Assembly: GCA_947497145.1 (NCBI GenBank)
Contig: CANMFQ010000002.1
Location: forward strand, 186,001-250,000
From: an uncultured Flavobacteriaceae bacterium
Lineage (GTDB): Bacteria > Bacteroidota > Bacteroidia > Flavobacteriales > Flavobacteriaceae
Direction: 5' to 3'
DNA length: 64,000 bases
Below the pieces are notes generated by a model. That model had not been told where the DNA came from. It was given only the letters and a program-made list of their open reading frames with translations, and made no database searches. The stretch's first letter is position 1. Each line of letters opens with the position of its first letter. The position numbers and the translations under genes are program-made. Shown here in pieces: positions 52,953-61,968 of the stretch.

Positions 52953-55805
52953 TTACATTACTTCTTCATAAGCTTCAATCGGTGCGCAGGTGCAAATTAG
53001 ATTACGGTCGCCATAGGCATCATCAACACGCCTTACCGAAGGCCAAAATTTATTCTCTGAAATATGCGGAAGCGGAAAAGCTGCTTGTTGTCTGCTGTAC
53101 GGAAATGCCCAAGAATCATGAGTTACCATATCCATAGTATGTGGTGCATTTTTTAAAATATTATCAGTATTTTCTATGGTTGATACATCAATTTCGGCTC
53201 TAATAGAAATCATAGCTTCACAGAAACGGTCTAATTCTGCAAGGCTTTCACTTTCTGTAGGTTCAATCATCATGGTGCCCGCTACAGGAAAAGATACTGT
53301 TGGTGCATGAAAACCATAATCCATCAAACGCTTTGCGATATCAGTAACTTCAATGCCTTTTTGTTTGAAAGGCCTGCAATCTATAATCATTTCATGAGCA
53401 GCTCTACCTTTTTCACCAGTATATAATACATCGTATTTGCCTTCCAAGCGATGTTTAATATAATTGGCATTTAATATGGCAATTTCGGTGGAATGTTTTA
53501 ATCCGCTTTCGCCTAACATTTTTATGTAAGCATAAGAAATTAAACACACCAAGGCGCTTCCCCATGGTGCTGCTGAAATTGCGGTTATAGCATGCTCTCC
53601 TCCAGTTGGAATAACGGGATTTCCGGGCAGAAAGGGTGCTAATTGTGGTGCTACACAAATAGGACCAACGCCAGGGCCTCCACCGCCATGCGGAATAGCA
53701 AATGTTTTATGTAAATTGAGGTGGCATACATCGGCACCAATAGTAGCCGGATTTGTTAAGCCAACTTGAGCATTCATATTTGCACCATCCATATATACTT
53801 GTCCGCCATGGTCATGTATTAGTTTGGTGATGTGTTTGATAGAAGATTCAAAAACACCGTGCGTTGATGGGTATGTGACCATTAATGCGGCTAGGTTTTC
53901 GGTATGAAGTAGTACTTTTTCTTCTAAATCGGCTACATCAATATTTCCTTTTTCGTCTGTTTTCGTTACTACCACCTTCATGCCGGCCATAACTGCTGAG
54001 GCAGGGTTGGTGCCATGTGCCGAGGCAGGAATAATGCATATATTTCGGTGTCCTTCATTTCGAGATTCATGGTAAGCTCTAATGGCCATTAAACCAGCGT
54101 ATTCTCCTTGAGCGCCAGAGTTTGGTTGTAACGAAGTATCAGAAAAACCAGTAATAATGCTAAGGTCTTTGGCTAATTCTTTTAAAATAATTTGATAGCC
54201 TTCTGCTTGTTCTACGGGAACGAAAGGATGAATATTACTCCATTTAGCCATGCTTAAAGGGAGCATTTCAGAAGCTGCATTTAATTTCATTGTACAGCTA
54301 CCTAAAGAAATCATTGAGTGATTTAATGAAAGGTCTTTTCGCTCTAGTTTCTTAATATAGCGCATCAATGCTGTTTCAGAATGATACGTATTAAACACAG
54401 CGTTTTCTAAGAAAGTTGAAGTTCGTTGTACGTTACCGCTAATGGTTGTGTTATTGCTCAATGCTGTAACAGATGACACTTTTGCACCTATCCCTTCAGA
54501 AAAAATAGCGACAATTTGTTGCACGTCTTCTAAAGAGGTTGCTTCGTTGATAGCAATCGATATCGTTTCGTCATCAACATACAAGAAATTGACCTCATGT
54601 TTTTCAGCAATAGGCTTTATTGCGGCTGCATTAGCCTTTACAGTAATGGTATCAAAATATGATGAATTTACTTGTGCTATGCCTAGTTTTTCGAGGTGGT
54701 TTGCTAAGGTAACTGCGGTTTTATGTATGTTGTTGGCAATGTATTTTAAACCTTTAGGCCCATGGTATACTGCATACATGCCAGCCATCACGGCTAGTAG
54801 TACTTGAGCAGTACAAATGTTGGAGGTGGCTTTATCTCTTTTAATGTGTTGTTCTCTAGTTTGCAATGCCATACGCAATGCAGGTTTGCCATCGGTGTCT
54901 TTAGTGACGCCAATAATGCGTCCTGGAATACTTCTTTTAAAGGCTTCTTTTGTTGCGAAAAATGCAGCGTGAGGTCCTCCGTATCCTAACGGAATACCAA
55001 AACGCTGTGTTGTGCCTACAACAACATCAACACCAATGTCACCTGGAGGTGTTAACAACACTAAACTCATAATATCAGCAGCAACGGCAACTTTTATATT
55101 GTTGGCTTTGGCCTTTATGACAAAATCTTCATAATCATGTACTTGTCCGTATTTGCCAGGGTATTGTAAAATGGCGCCGTAAAAATCGTTACCAAAGTTA
55201 AAATCTTCATGGTTTCCTATTACCAATTCAATACCTAATGGTGTTGAACGTGTTTTAAGTAGCGATAATGTTTGTGGTAGTATTTCTTCCGAAACAAAGA
55301 ATTTTAGAATACCATTTTTTTTCTGTTCACGACTTCTAACATCATAGAGCATGGTCATCGCTTCGGCAGCGGCGGTACTTTCGTCTAATAACGAAGCATT
55401 TGCCAATTCCATCCCTGTAAGGTCGGTTATTAGGGTTTGAAAATTAAGTAAAGCTTCTAGTCGACCTTGCGCGATTTCTGCTTGATAGGGCGTGTAAGCA
55501 GTATACCATCCCGGATTTTCAAGAATATTTCTTTTGATAACAGAAGGTGTTAAACTCTCATGGTATCCTAAACCAATATATGATTTATAAACTTTATTCT
55601 TATCAGCCAGTTGTTGAATATGAGTAAGAAACTTGTGTTCACTCATGGCAGCTTCTAAAGCTAGCGGTTGTTTCAGGCGGATATCATCAGGAATTGTTTC
55701 AAAAATTAATTGTTCCAGATTTTCAACTTTTACCGTATTCAGCATGTGTTGAAGATCTTCTTCTCTAATGCCGATATGACGAGATGCAAACACGTCTGTT
55801 TTCAT
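52953..55805 (-). CDS. gcvP: Glycine dehydrogenase (decarboxylating), P-protein
   Basis: The PLP-dependent component of the glycine cleavage system. The single chain of 950 residues covers both halves of the enzyme, as in most Bacteroidota. Landmarks are FASRHIGIREEDL at the N-terminus, the YTPYQAEIAQGRLEALLN segment, and the PLP lysine in HLNLHKTFAIPHGGGGPG near residue 700. ATG 55805 is used; the longer frame begins with a TTG 15 bases earlier. No gcvT or gcvH is adjacent. Confidence 0.96.
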   Translation of the reverse strand: MKTDVFASRHIGIREEDLQHMLNTVKVENLEQLIFETIPDDIRLKQPLALEAAMSEHKFLTHIQQLADKNKVYKSYIGLGYHESLTPSVIKRNILENPGWYTAYTPYQAEIAQGRLEALLNFQTLITDLTGMELANASLLDESTAAAEAMTMLYDVRSREQKKNGILKFFVSEEILPQTLSLLKTRSTPLGIELVIGNHEDFNFGNDFYGAILQYPGKYGQVHDYEDFVIKAKANNIKVAVAADIMSLVLLTPPGDIGVDVVVGTTQRFGIPLGYGGPHAAFFATKEAFKRSIPGRIIGVTKDTDGKPALRMALQTREQHIKRDKATSNICTAQVLLAVMAGMYAVYHGPKGLKYIANNIHKTAVTLANHLEKLGIAQVNSSYFDTITVKANAAAIKPIAEKHEVNFLYVDDETISIAINEATSLEDVQQIVAIFSEGIGAKVSSVTALSNNTTISGNVQRTSTFLENAVFNTYHSETALMRYIKKLERKDLSLNHSMISLGSCTMKLNAASEMLPLSMAKWSNIHPFVPVEQAEGYQIILKELAKDLSIITGFSDTSLQPNSGAQGEYAGLMAIRAYHESRNEGHRNICIIPASAHGTNPASAVMAGMKVVVTKTDEKGNIDVADLEEKVLLHTENLAALMVTYPSTHGVFESSIKHITKLIHDHGGQVYMDGANMNAQVGLTNPATIGADVCHLNLHKTFAIPHGGGGPGVGPICVAPQLAPFLPGNPVIPTGGEHAITAISAAPWGSALVCLISYAYIKMLGESGLKHSTEIAILNANYIKHRLEGKYDVLYTGEKGRAAHEMIIDCRPFKQKGIEVTDIAKRLMDYGFHAPTVSFPVAGTMMIEPTESESLAELDRFCEAMISIRAEIDVSTIENTDNILKNAPHTMDMVTHDSWAFPYSRQQAAFPLPHISENKFWPSVRRVDDAYGDRNLICTCAPIEAYEEVM

Positions 55806-55830
55806 AGAATAAGTATTCAAATTAGTGGCG

Positions 55831-55838
55831 CAAAATTA
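55831..55838 (-). promoter_or_regulatory. -7 box of gcvP
   Basis: On the minus strand TAATTTTG fits TAnnTTTG exactly; the -33 box is not evident. Transcription would begin about 20 bases before the ATG at 55805, which leaves no room for a glycine riboswitch in the leader. Confidence 0.45.
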
Positions 55839-55935
55839 ATGATTAATTATATCTAATTAATGGTTTTATTTTTATGACTGTTAAAAGTTTTTAACTAAAT
55901 TATACGTTATATGTACAAAAGTTGTTTTTTATCTT

Positions 55936-56790
55936 ATGAAGCTGTTGCAACGTATTTTTGATTTTTATTTAGATGCTAGTATACATGTTGCGTTAGCAAT
56001 TGTATCATTGGTACATATTACCTCTTTTGTTTTGCAAATTACCCTTGATGAGCATTTGTTATGGTTCCTTTTTTTTGGTTCAATAGTTTGCTACAATTTT
56101 GTGAAATATGGTGTGGAGGCTAAAAAGTATATTTGGGTAATACACAGCTATCATAAAGAAATTCAATTATTTAGTTTTTTGGCGATGGGAGTGGCCGTTT
56201 ATCATGCGTTTTTTTTAAATATGAAGACGTTTGTAGCTATCGGATGGCTTATTTTATTAACTGGTTTGTATGCTTTACCAGTATTGCCTAAAGCTAAAAA
56301 TTTAAGGAGTTGGGGTGGGCTTAAAATATTTATTGTGGCAATAGTTTGGGCTGGCGCTACGGTGATACTTCCTGTGCTTTCTGATGATTGTTTGATAACT
56401 ACCGATGTAGTTATTGAAAGTATACAGCGCTTTATTTTGGTGTTCATTTTGCTCATACCTTTTGAGATAAGAGATCTCGCTTACGATGAACCCGGTTTAA
56501 ACACCTTACCACAACGATACGGGGTGGCTAAAACTAAAATTTTTGGTGGCTTTGCTACAATGGTCTTTTTTATCCTCACTTTTTTAAAAAAGGATCTTTC
56601 AGTTTTTGAGTTGATTTTAAAAGGCCTATTGTTTTTAGGTTTGGGCTTTTTAATGTTAGGAACCACAAAAAGACAATCGCGTTATTTTGCGTCTTTTTGG
56701 GTAGAAAGTATTCCTATTCTATGGTGGCAATTGGGGATAGCACTATTGCAGTATTTTACTGTTTTTGCTGCAATTGCTCCTTCATTTTAG
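55936..56790 (+). CDS. UbiA-like membrane protein (prenyltransferase fold)
   Basis: A 284-residue protein with seven or more predicted membrane helices. The second half carries a UbiA-like motif: EIRDLAYDEPGLNTLPQRYG matches the second Asp-rich and G..TLP..G signature. The first motif, normally N-D-x-x-D-x-x-x-D, is degenerate here (CYNFVKYGVE), lacking most of its aspartates. So the usual Mg-dependent prenyl transfer is doubtful. The 3' end overlaps the convergent anti-sigma gene by 35 bases. Confidence 0.65.
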   Translation: MKLLQRIFDFYLDASIHVALAIVSLVHITSFVLQITLDEHLLWFLFFGSIVCYNFVKYGVEAKKYIWVIHSYHKEIQLFSFLAMGVAVYHAFFLNMKTFVAIGWLILLTGLYALPVLPKAKNLRSWGGLKIFIVAIVWAGATVILPVLSDDCLITTDVVIESIQRFILVFILLIPFEIRDLAYDEPGLNTLPQRYGVAKTKIFGGFATMVFFILTFLKKDLSVFELILKGLLFLGLGFLMLGTTKRQSRYFASFWVESIPILWWQLGIALLQYFTVFAAIAPSF

Positions 56791-56983
56791 CCTTGTCACT
56801 TTCTGAAAGTGAACTTATTTGCGCTTTTTGACAAAGCGCAGTGAACTGGGTATTTTTTTTAGAATGTTTCGCACAGGTTTTGCAAATCCATAGATGGTAT
56901 TTAAGTTTCAACTTTTCTATGAAAGTTGCTTCTTTATACTGTGCTTTATTACAAATTGTGGTAGCTTTTTCGCAAGAAATCAT
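56756..56983 (-). CDS. Very small zinc-finger anti-sigma-like protein
   Basis: A 75-residue cytoplasmic protein without a membrane helix. The H-x3-C-x2-C pattern (His30, Cys34, Cys37) with two earlier cysteines (Cys4, Cys11) is that of a zinc-finger (zf-HC2/ZAS) anti-sigma domain. It follows an ECF sigma gene by 3 bases and should bind it. It lacks the usual transmembrane and sensor parts, so it probably acts as a soluble anti-sigma. Confidence 0.65.
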   Translation of the reverse strand: MISCEKATTICNKAQYKEATFIEKLKLKYHLWICKTCAKHSKKNTQFTALCQKAQISSLSESDKAKMKEQLQQKQ

Positions 56984-56986
56984 ATT

Positions 56987-57541
56987 TTAAAACCAATTAT
57001 CGTTAAGGCATCCCATCAGCGCTGTTCGTGCACGATGAATCATCACCCATAGGTTTGACGGATTAATTGCTAATTCATTACAAATATCTTCAGTACTTAT
57101 TCCTTGAATCGTTTTCATTTTAAAAACTTGCGCCTGTTTTTGGGGTAATTTTGAAATGCAAGCGTGTATGGCTAAGCCTAATTCTTCATTCTCAATGGGA
57201 CTATTTTCTAAGGTGCTAAAGGGGTCTGCAACCTGTTCTTCCATCCAATCACCCTCTGCATCACTAGCCGAGCTGTAAGACATGCGTACTTCGGCTTTAC
57301 CTTTATTAGAGTTTATTTTTCGATAATAATCAATAACTTTACGTTTTAAAATAGCAATAAGCCAAGTGCGTTCTGCTGCATCGCCTTTGTAGTTTTTTGC
57401 TGATTTTAAGCCAGCAAAAAAGGTTTCTTGAACTAAATCTTTAGCAATTTCGGCATCACTAACGCGTGTTATGGCATAGTTGAAAAGGTAGTCTGCGTAA
57501 GCGTCTACCCATGTGTCTGGATGAAGTTGATGTGCTGTCAT
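56987..57541 (-). CDS. ECF-type RNA polymerase sigma factor
   Basis: A 184-residue sigma-70 group IV factor. Region 2 (YLFNYAITRVSDAEIAKDLVQETFF) and region 4 (LPQKQAQVFKMKTIQGISTEDICNEL, then LWVMIHRARTALMGCL) are intact, with no region 3. ATG 57541 is chosen; the longer frame starts at a TTG 21 bases upstream. The adjacent small zinc-finger gene is the probable anti-sigma, making a two-gene stress module. Target genes are unknown. Confidence 0.9.
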   Translation of the reverse strand: MTAHQLHPDTWVDAYADYLFNYAITRVSDAEIAKDLVQETFFAGLKSAKNYKGDAAERTWLIAILKRKVIDYYRKINSNKGKAEVRMSYSSASDAEGDWMEEQVADPFSTLENSPIENEELGLAIHACISKLPQKQAQVFKMKTIQGISTEDICNELAINPSNLWVMIHRARTALMGCLNDNWF

Positions 57542-57634
57542 TTGTTGCGTGTATGGTTTCAAATATAATAGATTTTAAGGTGTTTTTCCTATATATAGTA
57601 AGAAAAACACTACATTAAATACATTTACTTGCTT

Positions 57635-57985
57635 ATGAAACGTTTTTTTTTAGTTTTTATGGTGTTTGTTTTGAGCTGTGCCCAAAGTAAAACAAAACCT
57701 ATCACAGAATTTTCACAGAATGATATCAATGATGCGATATTAATAGATGTACGAACTCCTGAAGAGTATGCTTTGGGGCATATTGATAATGCAATAAATA
57801 TCAATTTCTTTGATCAAAATTTTGTAAAGCAAATAGCCACTGTTGATACAAGTAAAACAGTTTATTTGTATTGTAAAAAGGGGGGTAGAAGTGCCAAAGC
57901 TGCTACACTTTTAGATTCTTTAGGGTATAAGAATGTAATTGATTTAGCAGGAGGGTATGATGCCTGGGTTTCAAAAAACAAGTAA
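57635..57985 (+). CDS. Rhodanese-domain lipoprotein
   Basis: A 116-residue single-domain rhodanese. The signal peptide has lipobox VLSC (lipidated Cys15). The active-site loop is C80-K-K-G-G-R (YLYCKKGGRSAKAA), and the domain also has DVRTPEEYALGHI. It may transfer sulfur or bind thiols in the periplasm. ATG 57635 starts the signal peptide; the longer frame adds two residues from a TTG. Divergent from the sigma factor gene. Confidence 0.88.
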   Translation: MKRFFLVFMVFVLSCAQSKTKPITEFSQNDINDAILIDVRTPEEYALGHIDNAININFFDQNFVKQIATVDTSKTVYLYCKKGGRSAKAATLLDSLGYKNVIDLAGGYDAWVSKNK

Positions 57986-57999
57986 CGCTATAGTGCTTT

Positions 58000-58031
58000 A
58001 TACTCCTGCCGTTATAAAATGACAGGAGTAT
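58000..58031. other. Hairpin between rhodanese and oligopeptidase genes
   Basis: TACTCCTG (58001-58008) pairs with CAGGAGTA (58023-58030), with one further A-T pair. Neither strand continues into a T-run, so it is a stem of unknown role rather than a clear terminator, between convergent genes. Confidence 0.45.
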
Positions 58032-58051
58032 TATACTGAGCATCTTGTGTT

Positions 58052-60079
58052 TTAATTAGCACTTAATAAGCCTGCACGTTCCAGCAAAGCCGCTACTTTT
58101 GGTTCAGCTCCACGAAATCTTTTATACAAAACCATGGGATTTTCGGTACCACCCTTAGAAAGCACATGCTCTTTAAATTTGTTGGCAACTTCTTTATTGA
58201 AAATTCCGTGTTCTTTGAAGTATGCAAAGGCATCGGCATCTAAAACTTCAGCCCATTTGTAACTGTAATATCCTGAAGAGTAGCCTCCCTGAAAAATGTG
58301 GGCAAATGCGGTGCTCATACACGTCTCTGGTGTGTCTGGATACAAATTTGTTTCTGCAAATGCGTTGTTTTCATAAGCTTTTACATCACTAATATCAGAA
58401 GGATCACAGGCGTGCCAAGCCATATCTAAAAGTCCAAAACTTATTTGACGCAATGTCGCCATACCTTCTTGAAAGGTAGCAGAAGCTTTTATTTTTTGAA
58501 TTAATTCCATAGGAATCACCTCACCCGTTTCATAATGTTTGGCAAAGAGTTCTAAGGCTTCTTTTTCGTAGCACCAGTTTTCCATAACTTGACTGGGTAG
58601 CTCAACAAAATCCCAATAAACTGATGTACCCGATAGGCTAGGGTAGTTAGTATTTGCTAACATGCCATGTAAACCATGACCAAACTCATGAAATAAAGTG
58701 GTTACCTCATTAAAGGTGAGTAACGAAGGCTTTGTTGCTGTTGAAGGCGTAAAATTGCATACATTGGAAATGTGCGGCCGTACATTTTCTCCGTTTCTTT
58801 TGTATTGTGATTTAAACGAAGTCATCCAAGCGCCACCACGTTTTCCTGCTCTTGGGTGAAAATCGGCATAAAAAACAGCAATAAAGTTTTTGTCTGCATC
58901 GTAAACACGATAGGTTTTTACCTCTTCATGATATTTTTCAATATCGTTTACTTCTTCAAACTGTAAATCGAACAACTTTTCTGCTACTTTAAAAACGCCA
59001 TCAATTACATTTTCAAGTTTAAAATAGGGTTTTAATTGCTCGTCGTCTAGGTCAAATAATTGTTGTTTTAATTTTTCAGCATAATAACTCCCATCCCATT
59101 TTTGCAATTGGTCTATACCATCAAGAGATTTTGCAAAATCTTCCAGCTGTTTAAACTCGCGCTCAGCTGCTGGTTTTGCTTTTTCAAGAAGCTCATTCAA
59201 AAATGAACGGACTTTTTCTGGAGTTTCTGCCATGCGTTCTTCCAATACAAAATGAGCATGCGTAGGGTACCCCAAAAGATTGGCGCGCTCATGACGTAAT
59301 TTTGCAATTTTTAAAACGTTTTCTTGGTTGTCTAAGTCGTTGCCTTTAAATGCTTTGCTGCCAAATGCTAAGGAGAGCTCTTTACGAAGTTCTCTATTCT
59401 TAGCATATTTCATGAATGGAATATAACTAGGATAATCTAATGTGAGTAGCCAACCTCCATCTTTACCTTTTGCTTTTGCCAATTGCGCTGCAGCTTCTTT
59501 GGCGCCATCAGGTAAACCGTCAAGGTCATCTTCATTGGTAATGTGTTTTTCGTATGTATTTGTTTCAGCAAGGATATTTTCTCCGAATTTCAATTTTAGT
59601 TTTGATAGCTCGGCATCTATTTCACGTAGACGTTGTTTTTTGTTATCGGGTAAGTTTGCCCCATTACGACTAAAACTCTTGTAGCGTTTTTCAAGTAAAG
59701 TTTGCTGCTCTGTAGATAGGTTTAAGGCTTCTCTTTGGGTATAAACCGATTTAATGCGCTCAAAAAGTGCTTCATTCAGGGTGATGTCATTACCAAATTC
59801 TGAAAGTAATGGAGAAATTTCTTGTGCTATTTTTTGTATTTCTTCATTGGTCTCAGCCGAATTTAAATTAAAGAAAACACTCGAAATTCTATCTAACTGC
59901 TGCCCAGAAAATTCTAAAGCCTCAATGGTGTTTTCAAAAGTGGGTGCTGCTTCATTTGAGGTAATAGCATCGATTTCTGCTCGTGCATCTTCCATAGCTT
60001 TTAAAAAAGCGGGCTTGAAGTGCTCATTTTTAATTTTTGAAAATGGGGCGGTATCAAATGACGTTAAAAGTGGATTCAT
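58052..60079 (-). CDS. M3 family metallopeptidase (oligopeptidase A / Dcp-like)
   Basis: A 675-residue cytoplasmic zinc peptidase that degrades short peptides. The zinc motif is HEFGH (TLFHEFGHGLHGML) with a downstream glutamate in the VELPSQVMENW helix. The start NPLLTSFDTAPFSKI and the tail match the oligopeptidase A/Dcp group; it has no signal peptide. Normal family length. Confidence 0.93.
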   Translation of the reverse strand: MNPLLTSFDTAPFSKIKNEHFKPAFLKAMEDARAEIDAITSNEAAPTFENTIEALEFSGQQLDRISSVFFNLNSAETNEEIQKIAQEISPLLSEFGNDITLNEALFERIKSVYTQREALNLSTEQQTLLEKRYKSFSRNGANLPDNKKQRLREIDAELSKLKLKFGENILAETNTYEKHITNEDDLDGLPDGAKEAAAQLAKAKGKDGGWLLTLDYPSYIPFMKYAKNRELRKELSLAFGSKAFKGNDLDNQENVLKIAKLRHERANLLGYPTHAHFVLEERMAETPEKVRSFLNELLEKAKPAAEREFKQLEDFAKSLDGIDQLQKWDGSYYAEKLKQQLFDLDDEQLKPYFKLENVIDGVFKVAEKLFDLQFEEVNDIEKYHEEVKTYRVYDADKNFIAVFYADFHPRAGKRGGAWMTSFKSQYKRNGENVRPHISNVCNFTPSTATKPSLLTFNEVTTLFHEFGHGLHGMLANTNYPSLSGTSVYWDFVELPSQVMENWCYEKEALELFAKHYETGEVIPMELIQKIKASATFQEGMATLRQISFGLLDMAWHACDPSDISDVKAYENNAFAETNLYPDTPETCMSTAFAHIFQGGYSSGYYSYKWAEVLDADAFAYFKEHGIFNKEVANKFKEHVLSKGGTENPMVLYKRFRGAEPKVAALLERAGLLSAN

Positions 60080-60196
60080 AAGGTAGTGCTTCTTTGTTCG
60101 TTTCTAATATTTTAATTGGTGTTAGCTTGGAAACATTCAAATTGTAAAAATTCATCTGCTTGCTACTAGGTATTAAATACCTATTTCAAAGTGTTA

Positions 60197-60685
60197 TTAC
60201 TTTCGCTGTACTTCTTTTGCGCCGTCAATTACTTTTTGTTTTAATCCTTCTTTATACAGTATTATTTTATCTAAAACACACTTATCAGAAGAGCCAATGA
60301 TTTGTGCTGCAAGAATACCAGCGTTTTTTGCGCCATTTAGCGCAACTGTGGCAACGGGTACGCCACCTGGCATTTGAAGAATAGAAAGTACAGAATCCCA
60401 TCCATCAATAGAATTGCTGCTTTTTACAGGAACACCAATAACGGGCAAAGGCGTCATTGCAGCTACCATACCAGGTAGGTGTGCTGCACCACCAGCACCA
60501 GCAATAATTACAGTGTATCCATTGGTGTGTGCATGTTTACTGAAATCAAATAATTTTTCGGGCGTTCTATGTGCCGATACAATATCAACGTCAACTTCAA
60601 TATCAAAGCCTTTTAGAATATCAATGGCATCTTGCATTACGGGTAGGTCGCTTGTGCTTCCCATTACTACGGCTACTTTACTCAT
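60197..60685 (-). CDS. purE: N5-carboxyaminoimidazole ribonucleotide mutase
   Basis: Rearranges N5-CAIR to CAIR in purine synthesis. The 162-residue class I PurE has the start VAVVMGSTSDLPVM, the SAHRTPEKLFDF segment with the conserved His, and GAGGAAHLPGMVA. It is directly downstream of purK (2 bases between) and forms an operon with it. Confidence 0.96.
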   Translation of the reverse strand: MSKVAVVMGSTSDLPVMQDAIDILKGFDIEVDVDIVSAHRTPEKLFDFSKHAHTNGYTVIIAGAGGAAHLPGMVAAMTPLPVIGVPVKSSNSIDGWDSVLSILQMPGGVPVATVALNGAKNAGILAAQIIGSSDKCVLDKIILYKEGLKQKVIDGAKEVQRK

Positions 60686-60687
60686 AT

Positions 60688-61860
60688 TTATTTACTAATT
60701 ACTTTTATAGTTTCTTTTACTTTTTGTGCAATTTTTCGGGCTTCAGTAATATCTTCGTTAACAATAGTTACATGTCCCATCTTTCTAAAAGGGCGGGTTT
60801 GTTTTTTTCCGTAGATATGTGGTGTTACGCCTGGCATAGCCATAATCTTTTCCATGTTTTTGTACACAACATCACCCGTATGCCCCTCTGCGCCAACCAA
60901 ATTTACCATAATACCGGCAAGCTTACTAGCTGTATTACCCAGGGGTAGGTTTAATATAGCCCTAATATGTTGCTCAAATTGGTTGGTGTAACTTGCTTCA
61001 ATACTATAATGACCACTATTGTGGGGTCTTGGTGCTACTTCGTTAATCAATATGTCATCGTCTTCGGTTTGAAACATTTCAACTGCTAAAATGCCAATAT
61101 GACCTATTTGTTGCGAAACTGCTAATGCTATTTTTTGTGCTTTTTTTGCAACTTGTGTATCAATTCTTGCAGGACAAATTACATACTCTACTTGGTTGGC
61201 TTCGGGGTGAAACTCCATTTCAACAGCAGGGTAAGTAACCACATCTCCATTGGGGTTGCGAACAACTATGACAGCAAGCTCATTTTTAAATGGAATCATT
61301 TTTTCAGCAATACATTCACCTTTGGGTAAGCCGTCTAAATCACTTAGTGAGCGAATTACTTTTACTCCTTGTCCATCATAGCCAAATTGCGCCGCTTTCC
61401 ACACAAACGGAAATTCAAGCCCTCCGTTTTCAATACTATCCTTAATTTCACTTGCATAGGCAAAACGTGAAAAGCTTGCTGTAGGTATTTGATGGTCTGT
61501 ATAGAATAATTTTTGAGTCGCTTTATTTTGAATAATACGTAATGCCTTAGTAGGAGGGTATACGTTAACACCTTCTTCTTCCAATTTTTCTAAAGCATCA
61601 AGGTTTACATTTTCGATTTCGATGGTAAGTACATCTACTTTTTTGCCAAAGTTGTAAACAGTATCATAATCCATTAAACTGCCTAAAACAAATTCATCGC
61701 AAGCAATGCGACTGGGTGCTTCTTCTGAGGCTTCTAAAACTTTGGTGTGTATATCAAATTTGCGCGTTTCGTACAAGAGCATTTTACCCAATTGTCCGCC
61801 GCCTAATATGCCTAATTTAAAGTTTGAAGAAAAATAGTTCTTTATATCTGTAGTTGCCAT
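60688..61860 (-). CDS. purK: N5-carboxyaminoimidazole ribonucleotide synthase
   Basis: An ATP-grasp ligase of 390 residues that carboxylates AIR; it works with PurE. It starts with LGILGGGQLGKMLLYE and shows the ATP-grasp segments FPFVWKAAQFGYDGQGVKV and ILINEVAPRPHNSGHYSIEA. ATG 61860 is used; the longer frame adds 18 hydrophobic residues that look like no part of the family. The promoter at 61878 is close. Confidence 0.95.
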   Translation of the reverse strand: MATTDIKNYFSSNFKLGILGGGQLGKMLLYETRKFDIHTKVLEASEEAPSRIACDEFVLGSLMDYDTVYNFGKKVDVLTIEIENVNLDALEKLEEEGVNVYPPTKALRIIQNKATQKLFYTDHQIPTASFSRFAYASEIKDSIENGGLEFPFVWKAAQFGYDGQGVKVIRSLSDLDGLPKGECIAEKMIPFKNELAVIVVRNPNGDVVTYPAVEMEFHPEANQVEYVICPARIDTQVAKKAQKIALAVSQQIGHIGILAVEMFQTEDDDILINEVAPRPHNSGHYSIEASYTNQFEQHIRAILNLPLGNTASKLAGIMVNLVGAEGHTGDVVYKNMEKIMAMPGVTPHIYGKKQTRPFRKMGHVTIVNEDITEARKIAQKVKETIKVISK

Positions 61861-61877
61861 AGGTTTTATTCTAACAA

Positions 61878-61908
61878 CAAAAATACATCGAAATACTAAA
61901 ACCATCAG
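61878..61908 (-). promoter_or_regulatory. Putative promoter of purK-purE
   Basis: On the minus strand TATTTTTG (61885-61878) fits the -7 box, and CTG (61908-61906) sits 20 bases upstream, one mismatch from TTG. Divergent from the -7 box at 61939. Confidence 0.5.
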
Positions 61909-61938
61909 TGTCAAAGCGAAAAAGCGAAATCAAAATGG

Positions 61939-61946
61939 TATATTTG
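61939..61946 (+). promoter_or_regulatory. -7 box of the HPRT-Adk gene
   Basis: TATATTTG fits TAnnTTTG; no -33 TTG. The ATG at 61969 follows 22 bases after the box. Confidence 0.45.
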
Positions 61947-61968
61947 CCCCTTGCTAAAATTAAAGTAA

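Noticed and set aside
55806-55935. Possible glycine riboswitch before gcvP
   Set aside because: The predicted transcript start leaves only about 20 bases of leader, and no tandem aptamer-like pairing is visible.
58000-58031. Terminator between the rhodanese and oligopeptidase genes
   Set aside because: The stem is clear but no T-run follows on either strand, so it is listed as a hairpin only.
60571-60948. A 125-codon + strand frame antisense to purE/purK
   Set aside because: It lies entirely opposite two clearly recognised genes and has no family features.
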